From Myxococcales bacterium (lineage in GTDB: Bacteria; Myxococcota_A; Polyangia; Haliangiales; Haliangiaceae): 64,000 nucleotides of DNA. The position numbers and the translations under genes are program-made. Under the pieces are notes generated by a model that had not been told where the DNA came from, did no database searches, and saw only the letters and a program-made list of their open reading frames with translations. The stretch is from the NCBI GenBank assembly GCA_016794525.1, contig JAEUJY010000069.1, positions 1 to 64,000 on the forward strand, given 5' to 3'. How positions within the stretch are numbered: position 1 is the first letter of the stretch; every line of letters starts with the position of its first letter. Of the stretch, positions 23,402 through 36,159 are shown piece after piece.

Positions 23402-25968
23402 TCCCCGTCGCCATCGAACCCGACCTCACCTACGCCCGCCGCGACTGCGGCTGGGGCGCGCTCGACACCGCCATGGGGCGCCTGCCGCTGGCCGCCGTCG
23501 ACATCGACGCGCGCGTCGTCGGCCTGACCTCGACCACCGAGATCCGCCAGACGTTCGTCAACCACCTGCGCGAGGCGCTCGAGGCGACCTACGTCTTCCC
23601 GCTGCCCGATCGGGCCGCGGTGCAGCGCTTCCGCATGGTCACCGGCGATCGGGTGATCGAGGGCGTGCTCGACGAGCGCGGCGCGGCCCGCGCCAGCTAC
23701 GACCAGGCCATCGCCCGCGGCCAGCGCGCGGCGATCGCCGAGGAGGATCGCGCCGGCGTGTTCACGCTGCGGGTCGGCAACGTCATGCCCGGCGAGGTCG
23801 TGACGATCGCGCTGACGCTGTCGGGGCCGGTGCCGATCGACGACGGCGAGGTGACGTGGGTGTTCCCGCTGGTGGTCGCGCCGCGCTACGTGCCGGGCGC
23901 GCCGCTGCCGGGCGAGCAGGCCGGCCTCGGCGTCGTCGCCGACACCGACGCGGTGCCCGACGCGTCGCGGATCTCGCCGCCGGTGCTCCTGCCCGGCATG
24001 CCGAGCGCGGTGCGCCTGGGCGTCCGGCTCAGCGTCGACGGCGGCGGCCTGCCGGTCGCGCAGCTGCGCGCCAACCTCGCCGACGTCGACGCCCGCGCCG
24101 ACGGCCGCGGCTGGCAGATCGCGCTGCGCCCGGGCCAGCGGCTCGATCGCGACCTGGTGCTGCGCTGGCAGCTGGGCGGCGCGGCGCTGGCCTCGAGCGC
24201 GGTGTGGGCGCCCGACGCCGCCGGCGCCGGCGGCACGCTCGCGGTGACGGTGGTGCCGCCGGTCGGCAGCGCCAGCGGCGGGCGCCCGCGCGACGTCGTC
24301 GTCGTGCTCGATCGCTCGGGCTCGATGGAGGGCTGGAAGATGGTTGCCGCCCGGCGCGCCGCGGCCCGCATCGTCGATAGCCTCACCGAGCGCGATCGCC
24401 TGGCGGTGATCGCGTTCGACAACCAGTGCGAGCTGCCGCGGCCGCACGGCGGCGCGCTGGTGCCGGCCACCGATCGCCACCGCTTCGAGGCGGTGCAGTT
24501 CCTGGCCGGCGTCGACGCGCGCGGCGGCACCGAGCTGGCCGAGCCGCTGCGCCGCGCGGCGAAGCTGTTGCGCCGCGACGCCGCCCGCGACCAGGTGATC
24601 GTGCTGGTCACCGACGGCCAGGTCGGCAATGAAGACCAGATCCTCGCGGCGCTGGGGAGCGAGCTGGCGCGGCTGCGGGTGTTCACGCTCGGCATCGATC
24701 AGGCGGTCAACGCGGCGTTCCTGCGCCGGCTGGCCGGCCTCGGCGGCGGCGCCTGCGAGCTGGTCGAGTCGGAGGACCGCCTCGACGAGGTGATGGGCAA
24801 GATCCACCGCCGGATCGCGACGCCGCTCCTGACCGCCCTGGCGATCGACACCCGGTTCGTCGACCCGCACAGCCAGGCGCCGCGGCGGCTGCCGGCGGTG
24901 TTCGCCGGCGCGCCGGTGACCGTCTACCTGCGCGCGGATCGTCCGGATCCCGGACAGACCGTGACGGTCCACGGCCGGCTGCCGGCCGGCACGCCCACCG
25001 CGCTGACGGTCGTGATCGATCCCGCGCCGACGGGGGTCGACCTCGAGGCGGCCTGGGCCCGGGCCCGCATCCGCGATCTCGAGGATCGCTACGCCGCCGG
25101 CGAGAGCACGCCGGCGCTCGAGCGCGAGATCGTCGCGACCTCGCTGCGCCACCGCGTGCTGTCGCGCTTCACCGCGTTCGTCGCGATCGACCGCGCGGTC
25201 GTGAACCCGGGCGGCACGCCGCGCGGGATCGTGCAGCCGGTCGAGCCGCCCGCCGGGTGGGACGCCAAGCCCACGATGCGCACCCAGGCCGGCGTCGCGG
25301 CGCCGATGCCGCGCCCCAGCGCGCCACCGAGCGGCCGCTACGGAGCGCCCGGGCTCGGCGGGATGGTGGGCATGGGCCGTGGCGCCGCGCCGCCCAACCC
25401 GGCCAAGACCGTGAGCGGCAGCATCGGGACGCCCTTCTCCGACTGGGAAGCCGCGATGGCGGTCGAGGCGGAGGAGGCCAGCGAGGCGCCCGCCGACGAG
25501 CGCGCGGCCCCGGCCGCGGTCTACGCGCCGCCTCCCCCACCGCCGGGCCAGCCCCCGGCCCCGGCGCGATCGCGGTCGACCACCGGCGGCCTGTGGCAGC
25601 GGCTCTCCAAGCGCGAGGCGCGCAAGGAGGCCGCCGCGCCGGCCGGCCTCGACGCCCGGCCGTACCACCAGCGGCTGGCGCTGCTCGCCGACGAGCTGGC
25701 CGCCGCCGCCACCCACGCGCAGCCGGCGACCGCCGCGCAGCTGCCGACCGCGCGCCTGCGCGAGCTGGTCGAGGACGCGCGCTCGGTCGGCCTCACCGCG
25801 CTGGCCCAGGCGATCGAGCCGCTGCTCGCGCGGCTGACCGCGGCGCTGACCGCGGCCGATCTGGTCGCGGTGCTGGTCGACGTCGCGACCGCGCTGCGGC
25901 GGATCGCGACCGGCGCGGCGCCGACGCCGACGCCGACGCCGACGGCGCGGCGTTCGTTCTGGAAGTAG
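23398..25968 (+). CDS. VIT and VWA domain protein
   Basis: Predicted 856-aa protein. A vault inter-alpha-trypsin (VIT) domain spans about 20-150 (VDIDARVVGLTSTTEIRQTF). A von Willebrand factor A domain follows at about 298-480, with the MIDAS motif DRSGSMEG (D305) and a later Asp in VTDGQVGNE (D406), so it should bind metal and ligand. After about 600 the chain is Pro/Ala/Gly-rich, and a helical domain (about 750-840) ends it. No signal peptide is seen, so a cytoplasmic role is likely. It is coupled to the MerR gene. A GGAGG site lies in the end of that gene. Confidence 0.9.
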   Translation: MIPVAIEPDLTYARRDCGWGALDTAMGRLPLAAVDIDARVVGLTSTTEIRQTFVNHLREALEATYVFPLPDRAAVQRFRMVTGDRVIEGVLDERGAARASYDQAIARGQRAAIAEEDRAGVFTLRVGNVMPGEVVTIALTLSGPVPIDDGEVTWVFPLVVAPRYVPGAPLPGEQAGLGVVADTDAVPDASRISPPVLLPGMPSAVRLGVRLSVDGGGLPVAQLRANLADVDARADGRGWQIALRPGQRLDRDLVLRWQLGGAALASSAVWAPDAAGAGGTLAVTVVPPVGSASGGRPRDVVVVLDRSGSMEGWKMVAARRAAARIVDSLTERDRLAVIAFDNQCELPRPHGGALVPATDRHRFEAVQFLAGVDARGGTELAEPLRRAAKLLRRDAARDQVIVLVTDGQVGNEDQILAALGSELARLRVFTLGIDQAVNAAFLRRLAGLGGGACELVESEDRLDEVMGKIHRRIATPLLTALAIDTRFVDPHSQAPRRLPAVFAGAPVTVYLRADRPDPGQTVTVHGRLPAGTPTALTVVIDPAPTGVDLEAAWARARIRDLEDRYAAGESTPALEREIVATSLRHRVLSRFTAFVAIDRAVVNPGGTPRGIVQPVEPPAGWDAKPTMRTQAGVAAPMPRPSAPPSGRYGAPGLGGMVGMGRGAAPPNPAKTVSGSIGTPFSDWEAAMAVEAEEASEAPADERAAPAAVYAPPPPPPGQPPAPARSRSTTGGLWQRLSKREARKEAAAPAGLDARPYHQRLALLADELAAAATHAQPATAAQLPTARLRELVEDARSVGLTALAQAIEPLLARLTAALTAADLVAVLVDVATALRRIATGAAPTPTPTPTARRSFWK

Positions 25969-25993
25969 CCGCCGCGCGTGGTACGACCAGCGC

Positions 25994-26812
25994 GTGCGAT
26001 CCCGCGCGCTGGTGCTCGGCCTGATCGTCGCGATCGGCTGCGGTCGCGGCGATCGCGCGCCCGACAAGCCGCCGATCGCGATCGCGGTCGACGGCGGCAC
26101 CGGCGGCACCGGGGCCGCCCCGGTCGACGGCGGCGCGCTCGCCGGGCCCCCCGACGCCGCCGCGCCGGTCGCGATCGCCACGGTCGACGCCGCCGTCGAC
26201 GCGCCGCTGGCGACGATCGTCGACTGGCCGGTGCCGTGGCCGGCCGAGCGCGAGCGGCTGATGCTCGCGTACCGTCGGCTGCACTCCGATCCCGCCGCCA
26301 CCGATCTGACGATCACGCCGCGGATGATCGTCCTGCACTACACCGGCGGCCACTCGGCCAAGGGCACCCACGGCTACTTCAGCCGCACCCGCATCGAGGC
26401 CGAGCGCGCGACCTTGCGCAAGGGCGGCGAGGCCGGCGTGGTCTCGCACTTCCTGGTCGATCGCGACGGCACGATCTTCCGGCTGATCCCCGAGACCCGG
26501 ATGGGCCGCCACGCGATCGGCGTCAACCACGCCGCGATCGGCGTCGAGAACGTCGGCGACGGCGATCGCTACCCGCTGACCGACGCGCAGGTCGCCGCCA
26601 ACGTCGCGCTGATCCGCGACCTCGCCGCGCGGTTCCCGATCGAGCGCGTGCTCGGCCACCACGAGGTCGCGACCCTGCGCGGCACGCCGGCGTACGTCGA
26701 GCTGGTCCGCGGCTACAAGAACGAGAAGGGCGACCCCGGCCCGCGGTTCATGGCCGCGGTGCGCGCCGGCCTCGGCGACTCGCCGCTGGCCGCGCCGCCC
26801 GCGCCGCCGTGA
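25994..26812 (+). CDS. N-acetylmuramoyl-L-alanine amidase lipoprotein
   Basis: Predicted 272-aa lipoprotein (lipobox IVAIGC, C16) with a Gly/Ala/Asp-rich linker up to about residue 80. The rest is an Amidase_2 domain with the zinc site pattern: His115 in VLHYTGGH, the catalytic Glu in IGVEN (E185), and His222/223 in LGHHEVATL, plus SHFLVDRDGTIFRLIPE. It cleaves the lactyl-peptide bond in peptidoglycan or a related fragment, anchored to a membrane. The start is a GTG. It follows the VIT/VWA gene by 25 bp and convergently faces the glycosyltransferase gene. Confidence 0.88.
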   Translation: MRSRALVLGLIVAIGCGRGDRAPDKPPIAIAVDGGTGGTGAAPVDGGALAGPPDAAAPVAIATVDAAVDAPLATIVDWPVPWPAERERLMLAYRRLHSDPAATDLTITPRMIVLHYTGGHSAKGTHGYFSRTRIEAERATLRKGGEAGVVSHFLVDRDGTIFRLIPETRMGRHAIGVNHAAIGVENVGDGDRYPLTDAQVAANVALIRDLAARFPIERVLGHHEVATLRGTPAYVELVRGYKNEKGDPGPRFMAAVRAGLGDSPLAAPPAPP

Positions 26813-26816
26813 TCGA

Positions 26817-27929
26817 CTATCGGCGGCGCGCGTCGAGCGCCTGCTGGTACAGCGCCAGGTAGTCGTCGCACATGCGCTCGGCCGAGTAGCGGCTGAGCGC
26901 CACCTCGCGGGCCCGCGCGCCCATCGCCCGCGCCGCCGCCGGGTCGTCGAGCAGCTTGCCCAGCGCCGCCGCGAACTCGCCGCGGTCGACCGCGGTCAGG
27001 TAGCCGGTGACGCCGTCGTCGATCACCGTCGGCAGCCCGCCGACCGCGGTCGCCACCACCGGCAGCCCGGCCGCCATCGCCTCGGGCACCACCAGCGGCA
27101 GGCCCTCGCTCTTGCTCGACAGCGCGAACACGTCGAACGCCGGCAACAGCCGCGCGACGTCCATCCGCCGCCCCAGCACGTGGGCCGCGGCCCGCGCCGC
27201 CGGCGGCAGCGCCGCGACCGCCGCGTCGAGCCCGGCCCGGGTCGGGCCGTCGCCGACGAACACCACGTGCACCGCCGGCCCGAGCCGCGGCGCGATCGCC
27301 GCCAGCAAGAGCGGCTGGTTCTTGAACTCGTCGATCCGCCCGACCATGCCGACGACCATCGCGTCGGCGCCGATGCCGAGCTCGGCGCGCACCGCCGCGC
27401 GGGCCGCGGCGTCGGGCTTGAACTGCTCGAGCCGGATGCCGTTGGCGATCACCACCAGCTGCGACTCGGCGCAGTCGCGCTGCTCGCGCGCCTGCTGGGC
27501 GGTCACCGTCGACACCGCGACGAACGAGCTGACCAGCCGCGCCGCCTGGCGCCGCAGCATGCGGTGGCCGCGCGAGCCGGGGTTGACGCCGTGCTTGGAG
27601 TGGATCGCCACCGCGCCGATCAGCCGCGCCGCCGGCGCGCCGTAGATCAGCGGCAGCGGGTTGTGGCTGTGCACCACCTGGACCTTGCGCCGGCCGAGCG
27701 CCCACGCCAGCCGCGGCACCAGCGTCACGTCGGTGCCGGGGCCCTTGGGCACGTCGACCACCTCGGCGCCGACCGCGCGGAACTCCTCGGCCAGCGGCCC
27801 CTCGGGCGGCGGCGCCAGCGACACCGCGATCACCGTGTGGCCCCGGGCCCGCTGCGCGGCCGCGAGATCCAGCGCCACCCGCTCCTGGCCCCCGACGCCG
27901 AACGACGACAGCACGTGCGCGATGATCAC
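26817..27929 (-). CDS. GT4 family glycosyltransferase
   Basis: Predicted 370-aa GT-B enzyme. The N domain has FGVGGQERVALDLA and VVHSHNPLPLIYG. The C domain has VGMVGRIDEFKNQPLLLAAI, HVVFVGDGPTRAGL and SSKSEGLPLVVPEAMAAGLPVVAT, including the EX7E-type motif of family 4. It transfers a sugar from a nucleotide donor to a growing surface polysaccharide or lipid. The GTG at 27929 is chosen because it begins at the first strand. It is divergent from the CpsD-like gene and faces the amidase gene with 4 bp between. Confidence 0.88.
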   Translation of the reverse strand: MIIAHVLSSFGVGGQERVALDLAAAQRARGHTVIAVSLAPPPEGPLAEEFRAVGAEVVDVPKGPGTDVTLVPRLAWALGRRKVQVVHSHNPLPLIYGAPAARLIGAVAIHSKHGVNPGSRGHRMLRRQAARLVSSFVAVSTVTAQQAREQRDCAESQLVVIANGIRLEQFKPDAAARAAVRAELGIGADAMVVGMVGRIDEFKNQPLLLAAIAPRLGPAVHVVFVGDGPTRAGLDAAVAALPPAARAAAHVLGRRMDVARLLPAFDVFALSSKSEGLPLVVPEAMAAGLPVVATAVGGLPTVIDDGVTGYLTAVDRGEFAAALGKLLDDPAAARAMGARAREVALSRYSAERMCDDYLALYQQALDARRR

Positions 27930-28000
27930 GCGCCTCGTTACCGCGACCCCGCGGCCAGGCGCAAGCCGGTGCCCAGCGCCTCCGTCGTCTCGCGTCGCGG

Positions 28001-28040
28001 GGAGGCTCGATCCCGGCGTTGCCGGGATCGAGGGAGGCTC
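28001..28040. repeat. Hairpin flanked by GGAGGCTC direct repeats
   Basis: A perfect 11-bp stem, TCGATCCCGGC (28007-28017) with GCCGGGATCGA (28021-28031), has a 3-nt loop and is flanked by GGAGGCTC at 28001-28008 and 28033-28040. It lies between divergent genes and 31 bp before the CpsD-like start, so it may be a 5' leader structure or a short repeat element rather than a terminator. Confidence 0.6.
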
Positions 28041-28070
28041 GGCGACGAGCCCCATGAGGTACAGTCGGGC

Positions 28071-28673
28071 GTGGCCGACGCTCCCGCGCCTGCCGAGGCC
28101 GACCCGCTGGCGGTGCTCGGCCTCACCCTGGCCAGCGACCAGCACGACACCGAGGTGCGGACCGCGTGCATCCGGGTCGCCCGCCGGCTGCACGAGGCCG
28201 GCGCCAAGGCGATCGGGTTCATCCCGTCGGACGACCGGGTGGCGATCCCGCCGCTGCTGGTGCAGATCGGCAACGCGCTGTGCGACCTCACCGGCGGCAC
28301 CGTCGCGGTGGTCGACGCCAACGTGCGCTACCCGGGGCTGGCGTCGCTGGTCCAGCCGGCCGCCGGCGACGAGGTGTTCTCGACCCGGTGGATCGCCGGG
28401 TCGCTCGCGCTGCTCACGCCGGCCAAGGTCGAGCGGGCCGGCGAGGTGGTGCCGGCGCTGGCCCGGCTGCTGCTCGACGGCGCCGATCTGTTCGCCCACA
28501 TCCTGTGCGACCTCACCGGCTTCGAGCTGATCGGCGAGCACGCCAGCGCGGCGGCGTGCATGGACGCGGTGGTGCTGGTCGGCCGCGCCCACCGCACCGA
28601 CGAGGAGCAGCTGATCGCGCTGGCGGCGCTGATGCCCCCCGACCGGTTCCTGGGCGTGCTGCTGGTGGGGTGA
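28071..28673 (+). CDS. CpsD-like protein without a P-loop
   Basis: Predicted 200-aa protein with the outline of a bacterial tyrosine kinase/CpsD fold. AKAIGFIPS stands where the first strand and P-loop should be, but the GxxxxGK[ST] motif is replaced by SDDRVAIPP. The Walker A' strand is kept as VAVVDANVRYPGLASLV (about 78-94), followed by LFAHILCDLTGFE and VLVGRAHRTDEEQL. No C-terminal Tyr cluster is seen. It could be a non-catalytic regulator of the polysaccharide cluster. The GTG at 28071 lies 31 bp after the hairpin. The assignment is a fold-level guess. Confidence 0.6.
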   Translation: MADAPAPAEADPLAVLGLTLASDQHDTEVRTACIRVARRLHEAGAKAIGFIPSDDRVAIPPLLVQIGNALCDLTGGTVAVVDANVRYPGLASLVQPAAGDEVFSTRWIAGSLALLTPAKVERAGEVVPALARLLLDGADLFAHILCDLTGFELIGEHASAAACMDAVVLVGRAHRTDEEQLIALAALMPPDRFLGVLLVG

Positions 28674-28751
28674 ACGCCTACCGCGCGCGGCCTGAATCCG
28701 CATCCAGCGCGCGGGCTTGCACGGGTCTGGCCATCGTGGTTTCCTCCGCGC

Positions 28752-30038
<1,287 letters not shown>

Positions 30039-30042
30039 CCGC

Positions 30043-31062
<1,020 letters not shown>

Positions 31063-31098
31063 CCGCACGCCCCCGGCCGCGCCCCGCGCGCGGAGGGC

Positions 31099-32886
<1,788 letters not shown>

Positions 32887-32899
32887 GACGCCGACGGTA

Positions 32900-34210
32900 C
32901 TACGCCCGGGCCCGGGCCGGGCGGCGCGCGGCCGGCCGCGGCGCGGCCGCGCCCGCGGCCAGGTGGGCGATCGTCGCGTCGACCGCGATCAGGAACGCGC
33001 GGATCGACTTGTCGAGCGCCGGCCGCGGCGTGTCCTCGACCTTGGTGTGCGAGATGCCGGGGCTCGACTGCGCGAACACCATCGCGGTGGGCACGACGCC
33101 GGCCATCTCGGCGGCGTCGTGGAGCGGCCCCGACGGCAGCTCGGGCGCGGCGCCGGTGACCTGCTTGACCGCGGCGCGGACGAAGCCCATCAGCGTCGGA
33201 TCGAACGGCCGCGGCGTGATGTGCAGCAGCGGGCTCCAGCGAACCTCGACGTGGTGGCGGCGCGCGGCCTTGGTCGCGGCCTTGCGGGCGTCGGCCAGCA
33301 TCTTGCCCAGCACCTTGCCGTCGAGCGCGCGCAGGTCGATCGAGATCTCGGTCGAGCCCGGCACCGCGGTGACGAAGTTGGGCTCGACCTTGACGACGCC
33401 GCAGGTCGCGACGACGCGCGTCCGCGGGGTCTTGCCCGAGTACGCGATGCTGATGTCGCGGCACGCCAGCGCGAACTCCGCGGCGGCCAGGAACGCGTCC
33501 TTGCGCAGGTGGATCGGCGCGGCGCCCGAGTGCGCGGCCTGGCCGACGAACGTCAGCTGGTGGCGCTCGACGCCCATCGTGCCGAGCACGACGCCGGTCG
33601 GCTTGCGCATCGCCTCGAGCACCGGGCCCTGCTCGATGTGCAGCTCGAGGTAGGCCGCGGCGTCGAGCCGATCGAAGTACGCGCGCGCGGTGCCCATGCC
33701 CGCCAGCGTCACGCCGTTGGCGGCCAGCGCGTCGGGGAGCTTCACCCCCTGGCGATCGACCAGGTGCGCCAGCTCGGCCTCGGCGTCGAGGGTGCCGGCC
33801 GACGCCGCCGACCCGGCCAGGCTGCGCCCGAACCGCGCGCCCTCCTCGTCGGCCCAGTCGACCAGCCGCAGCGTGATCGGCGGCTTGCCGGACTCGCGCG
33901 CCCGCCGCAGCACCTCGAGCCCCGCCAGCACGCCGAGCACGCCGTCGAGCCAGCCGCCGCCCGGCACCGAGTCGAGGTGGCTGCCGATGATCAGGCTCTT
34001 CGGCGACGCGCCGGGCAGCGTCGCCCACAGGTTGCCGGCGCCGTCGCGCTCGGGCTCGATGCCCAGCTCGTCCTGCAGCTTCGCGGTGAACCAGGCGCGC
34101 GCCGCCTGCCAGGTCGGGCCCCAGGCGACGCGCTGCGCGCCCCGGGCGTCGGTGGTCAGCGCGGCCAGCGCTTCGAGATCGGCGATCACCCGGGCGGACG
34201 TCGGCTTCAT
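32900..34210 (-). CDS. M20-type amidohydrolase (carbamoylase/hydantoinase-like)
   Basis: Predicted 436-aa Zn-dependent enzyme of the carbamoyl-amino-acid/allantoate amidohydrolase branch. Metal-binding and family motifs are GSHLDSVPGGGWLDGVLGV, DWADEEGARFG, LHIEQGPVLE and the dimer-domain FVGQAAHSGAAP, with final HDAAEMAGVVPTAMVF and SHTKVED. It hydrolyses N-carbamoyl or related amide bonds; the exact substrate is unknown. The ATG is at 34210. It lies between DUF2752 and kinase genes in one minus-strand run, with short gaps. Confidence 0.88.
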   Translation of the reverse strand: MKPTSARVIADLEALAALTTDARGAQRVAWGPTWQAARAWFTAKLQDELGIEPERDGAGNLWATLPGASPKSLIIGSHLDSVPGGGWLDGVLGVLAGLEVLRRARESGKPPITLRLVDWADEEGARFGRSLAGSAASAGTLDAEAELAHLVDRQGVKLPDALAANGVTLAGMGTARAYFDRLDAAAYLELHIEQGPVLEAMRKPTGVVLGTMGVERHQLTFVGQAAHSGAAPIHLRKDAFLAAAEFALACRDISIAYSGKTPRTRVVATCGVVKVEPNFVTAVPGSTEISIDLRALDGKVLGKMLADARKAATKAARRHHVEVRWSPLLHITPRPFDPTLMGFVRAAVKQVTGAAPELPSGPLHDAAEMAGVVPTAMVFAQSSPGISHTKVEDTPRPALDKSIRAFLIAVDATIAHLAAGAAAPRPAARRPARARA

Positions 34211-34242
34211 CGGCGCGAGGGTAGCAAGCCGGCGCGCCGGGC

Positions 34243-34626
34243 TCAGCCGATCAGGTTGACGATCCAGATCAGCGACACCACCGCGAGCATCAGGTGCGGC
34301 CGGCGCCCGCGCATCAGCGCGTCGGATCGCCCCCAGACGATCGCCGCGCACGCCGCGATCATCAGCGCCAGCACCACCGGCCCCAGCGGGTGCTCGGCGA
34401 ACGCCGCGCGCACGTCGCCGTGGCCGAGCGCCACCGTCGAGTGGGTCATCCCGCAGAACGCGCACTTCCAGCCGGTCGCGGTGCGGAACGGACAGCCCGG
34501 GCCGTCCTCGACCGCCCACGCCCGGGTCGCGTCCGAGCCGAACGCGCCGATCGCCAGCGCGCCGAACATGAACCCCAGCCACGCCAGCGCGGTCAGGCGC
34601 GCCCACAGATCGTGCGGCGTGCGCAC
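34243..34626 (-). CDS. DUF2752 membrane protein
   Basis: Predicted 127-aa protein matching the DUF2752 pattern: a first hydrophobic helix, then CPFRTATGWKCAFCGMTHSTVALGHGD, then a helix and a final segment (LAVVSLIWIVNLIG). The cysteine/GMT block is the conserved family core, likely sitting in the membrane. Function unknown for the family. The start is a GTG. It follows a DUF4190-like gene by 13 bp. Confidence 0.88.
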   Translation of the reverse strand: MRTPHDLWARLTALAWLGFMFGALAIGAFGSDATRAWAVEDGPGCPFRTATGWKCAFCGMTHSTVALGHGDVRAAFAEHPLGPVVLALMIAACAAIVWGRSDALMRGRRPHLMLAVVSLIWIVNLIG

Positions 34627-34639
34627 CGCGGCCCGCCGC

Positions 34640-35131
34640 TCAGTGGCTCGCGCCGGCGGCCAGCACGAACACGAACAGGATCAGGCCCAGCGAGATGATC
34701 ATCAGGATGCTGGCGATCATCCCGCAGATGCGGCCGGCCGTGACGTTGCCGCGGGTCGACGGATCGACCTCGCCGCGCTCGATCCGACGCAGCTCCTCGT
34801 TGCCCATCGACCAGGCGATCGGCCCGAGGATGCTGCACACCACCAGCGACAGGATGCCGAACACCAGGATGGTGCCGCCGCGGGCTGGCACGGGGAACGC
34901 GCCCCCGTACCCGCCCGGGTAACCGCCGTAGCCGTACGCCGGCGGCGGCGGCGGGTAGCCGTAGCCGCCCTGCCCGCGCAGCCGCGCCAGCTCGGCGTTG
35001 GCCTGCTGGAGCTGCTGGGTCAGGTTGGCGATCGTCGCGGCGTCGGCCTGCTGACCCGACTGCGCGTCGCGGAGCTGCTGCTCCAGCGCGCTGGCCCGCG
35101 CGACCGCGGCGTCCCACTCGTTGCGGTACAT
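34640..35131 (-). CDS. DUF4190-like membrane protein with coiled coil
   Basis: Predicted 163-aa protein. The N-terminal ~55 residues form a coiled coil (ASALEQQLRDAQSGQQADAA, QLQQANAELARLR). A Gly/Tyr/Pro-rich stretch follows, then two hydrophobic segments (about 90-110 and 135-160) flanking NEELRRIERGEVDPSTRG, a DUF4190-type domain. It is one of three neighbouring genes sharing the C-terminal domain; this copy has a coiled coil in place of a zinc ribbon. It is 7 bp from the next copy. Confidence 0.72.
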   Translation of the reverse strand: MYRNEWDAAVARASALEQQLRDAQSGQQADAATIANLTQQLQQANAELARLRGQGGYGYPPPPPAYGYGGYPGGYGGAFPVPARGGTILVFGILSLVVCSILGPIAWSMGNEELRRIERGEVDPSTRGNVTAGRICGMIASILMIISLGLILFVFVLAAGASH

Positions 35132-35138
35132 CGTCGCC

Positions 35139-35540
35139 CTACTTGCTCGACATGATCATGATGCCGAGCAGCATGTTCACGATCGAGATGATGATGCCGG
35201 CGAGCGCGAGGCCGCCACCGGTCTTCATGCCGTTGGAGTTCTTGACCTCGTTGTAGCCGATGATCGAGAAGATCAGGCCGAGCAGCGCGCAGAGGAACGA
35301 CAGCACGAAGCCGGCGACCGCCATGCCCGAGGTGCTGGGCGCCATCTGCATCGGCACGCCGTAGGGCGGCGGGTAGTAGCCCGGGGGCGGGCCCGGCGGG
35401 TACCCCGGCGCCGCGCCCATCGGCGGCGCACCGTACGGCGCCGCACCCGGCGGCGGCGCTGCGGTCGGCAACTGCGCCCCGCAGCTCGAGCACACCACAC
35501 TGCCATCGAGATTGATCGTCGCACACCGGGGACAGTTCAT
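35139..35540 (-). CDS. Zinc-ribbon DUF4190 membrane protein (copy 2)
   Basis: Predicted 133-aa protein: a zinc ribbon (CPRCATINLDGSVVCSSCG), a Pro/Gly/Tyr/Ala linker, and a DUF4190 domain with GMAVAGFVLSFLCALLGLIFSIIGYNEVKNS and a final hydrophobic helix. The ATG at 35540 begins the ribbon. The domain is highly similar in pattern to the gene at 35699-36109, so they are recent paralogues. Function unknown; a membrane-anchored small Zn-ribbon protein is seen. Confidence 0.82.
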   Translation of the reverse strand: MNCPRCATINLDGSVVCSSCGAQLPTAAPPPGAAPYGAPPMGAAPGYPPGPPPGYYPPPYGVPMQMAPSTSGMAVAGFVLSFLCALLGLIFSIIGYNEVKNSNGMKTGGGLALAGIIISIVNMLLGIMIMSSK

Positions 35541-35666
35541 CGCGATTCCTCCGGCGACCAGTGTGCATGGGCGTCCGGGTCGCTGCAACGGCGATCATGA
35601 AAAGATCGAACCGCCGGACCGAGCGGCGCGACGTCGCGATCCCCAGCCGCCGCCCGCCGCCGCGCG

Positions 35667-35693
35667 GGGGAAGGTTTGTCGGCAACCTTCCCC
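35667..35693. terminator. Hairpin after DUF4190 copy 1
   Basis: GGGGAAGGTT (35667-35676) and AACCTTCCCC (35684-35693) form a perfect 10-bp stem around a 7-nt loop, starting 5 bp after the stop of the minus-strand gene at 35699-36109. No clear T run follows, so it may be an intrinsic terminator of weak type or a transcript-stabilising hairpin. The loop contains CGGC, similar to other GGTTGCC/GGCAACC hairpins in the window. Confidence 0.5.
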
Positions 35694-35698
35694 GTGGG

Positions 35699-36109
35699 TC
35701 AGTAGCTGTGGCCGTTGCTGGCGAACGCGATGATCGCGACGATGTAGATCACCTCGATGATCATGCGGATGATGCTGATCACGATGCCGGCGATCGCGAG
35801 GCCGCCGCCGGTCACCGCGCCGCCGCCGCGCTTGACCTCGTTGTGGCCCATGATCGAGAAGATCAGGCCGAGCAGGCCGCAGAACACCAGCGACAGCACG
35901 AAGCCGGCGACCGCCATGCCCGACGTCCGGGTCGGCGGCGGGTACCCGTACGGCGGGTAGTAGCCGGGCGGCGGGTAACCGGCGGGGGGATAGCCAGCGG
36001 GGGGATAGCCCGGCGGCGGATAGCTGGCGGCGAGCGGCAGCGGAGCCCCGCAGCGCGCGCACAGCGACGAGCCCGCGACGTTCACCATCGCGCAACGAGG
36101 GCAGGTCAT
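35699..36109 (-). CDS. Zinc-ribbon DUF4190 membrane protein (copy 1)
   Basis: Predicted 136-aa protein with CPRCAMVNVAGSSLCARCG, a Pro/Gly/Tyr-repeat linker (GYPPAGYPPAGYPPPGY) and a DUF4190 domain (GMAVAGFVLSLVFCGLLGLIFSIMGHNEVKRG) ending in a second hydrophobic helix. The ATG at 36109 begins the zinc ribbon. It is separated from the two paralogues by a hairpin and sits divergent to the gene at 36301 with the foldback element between. Confidence 0.82.
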   Translation of the reverse strand: MTCPRCAMVNVAGSSLCARCGAPLPLAASYPPPGYPPAGYPPAGYPPPGYYPPYGYPPPTRTSGMAVAGFVLSLVFCGLLGLIFSIMGHNEVKRGGGAVTGGGLAIAGIVISIIRMIIEVIYIVAIIAFASNGHSY

Positions 36110-36159
36110 GGGCCGAGTGTGCCGGTGCACATCCTGGGGTGCAACCGGATCCGGCCTGG

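Noticed and set aside
22996-26316. 1106-codon minus-strand open frame
   Set aside because: Antisense to the MerR, VIT/VWA and amidase genes, which have clear domains; composition is Arg/Ala/Gly-rich shadow sequence.
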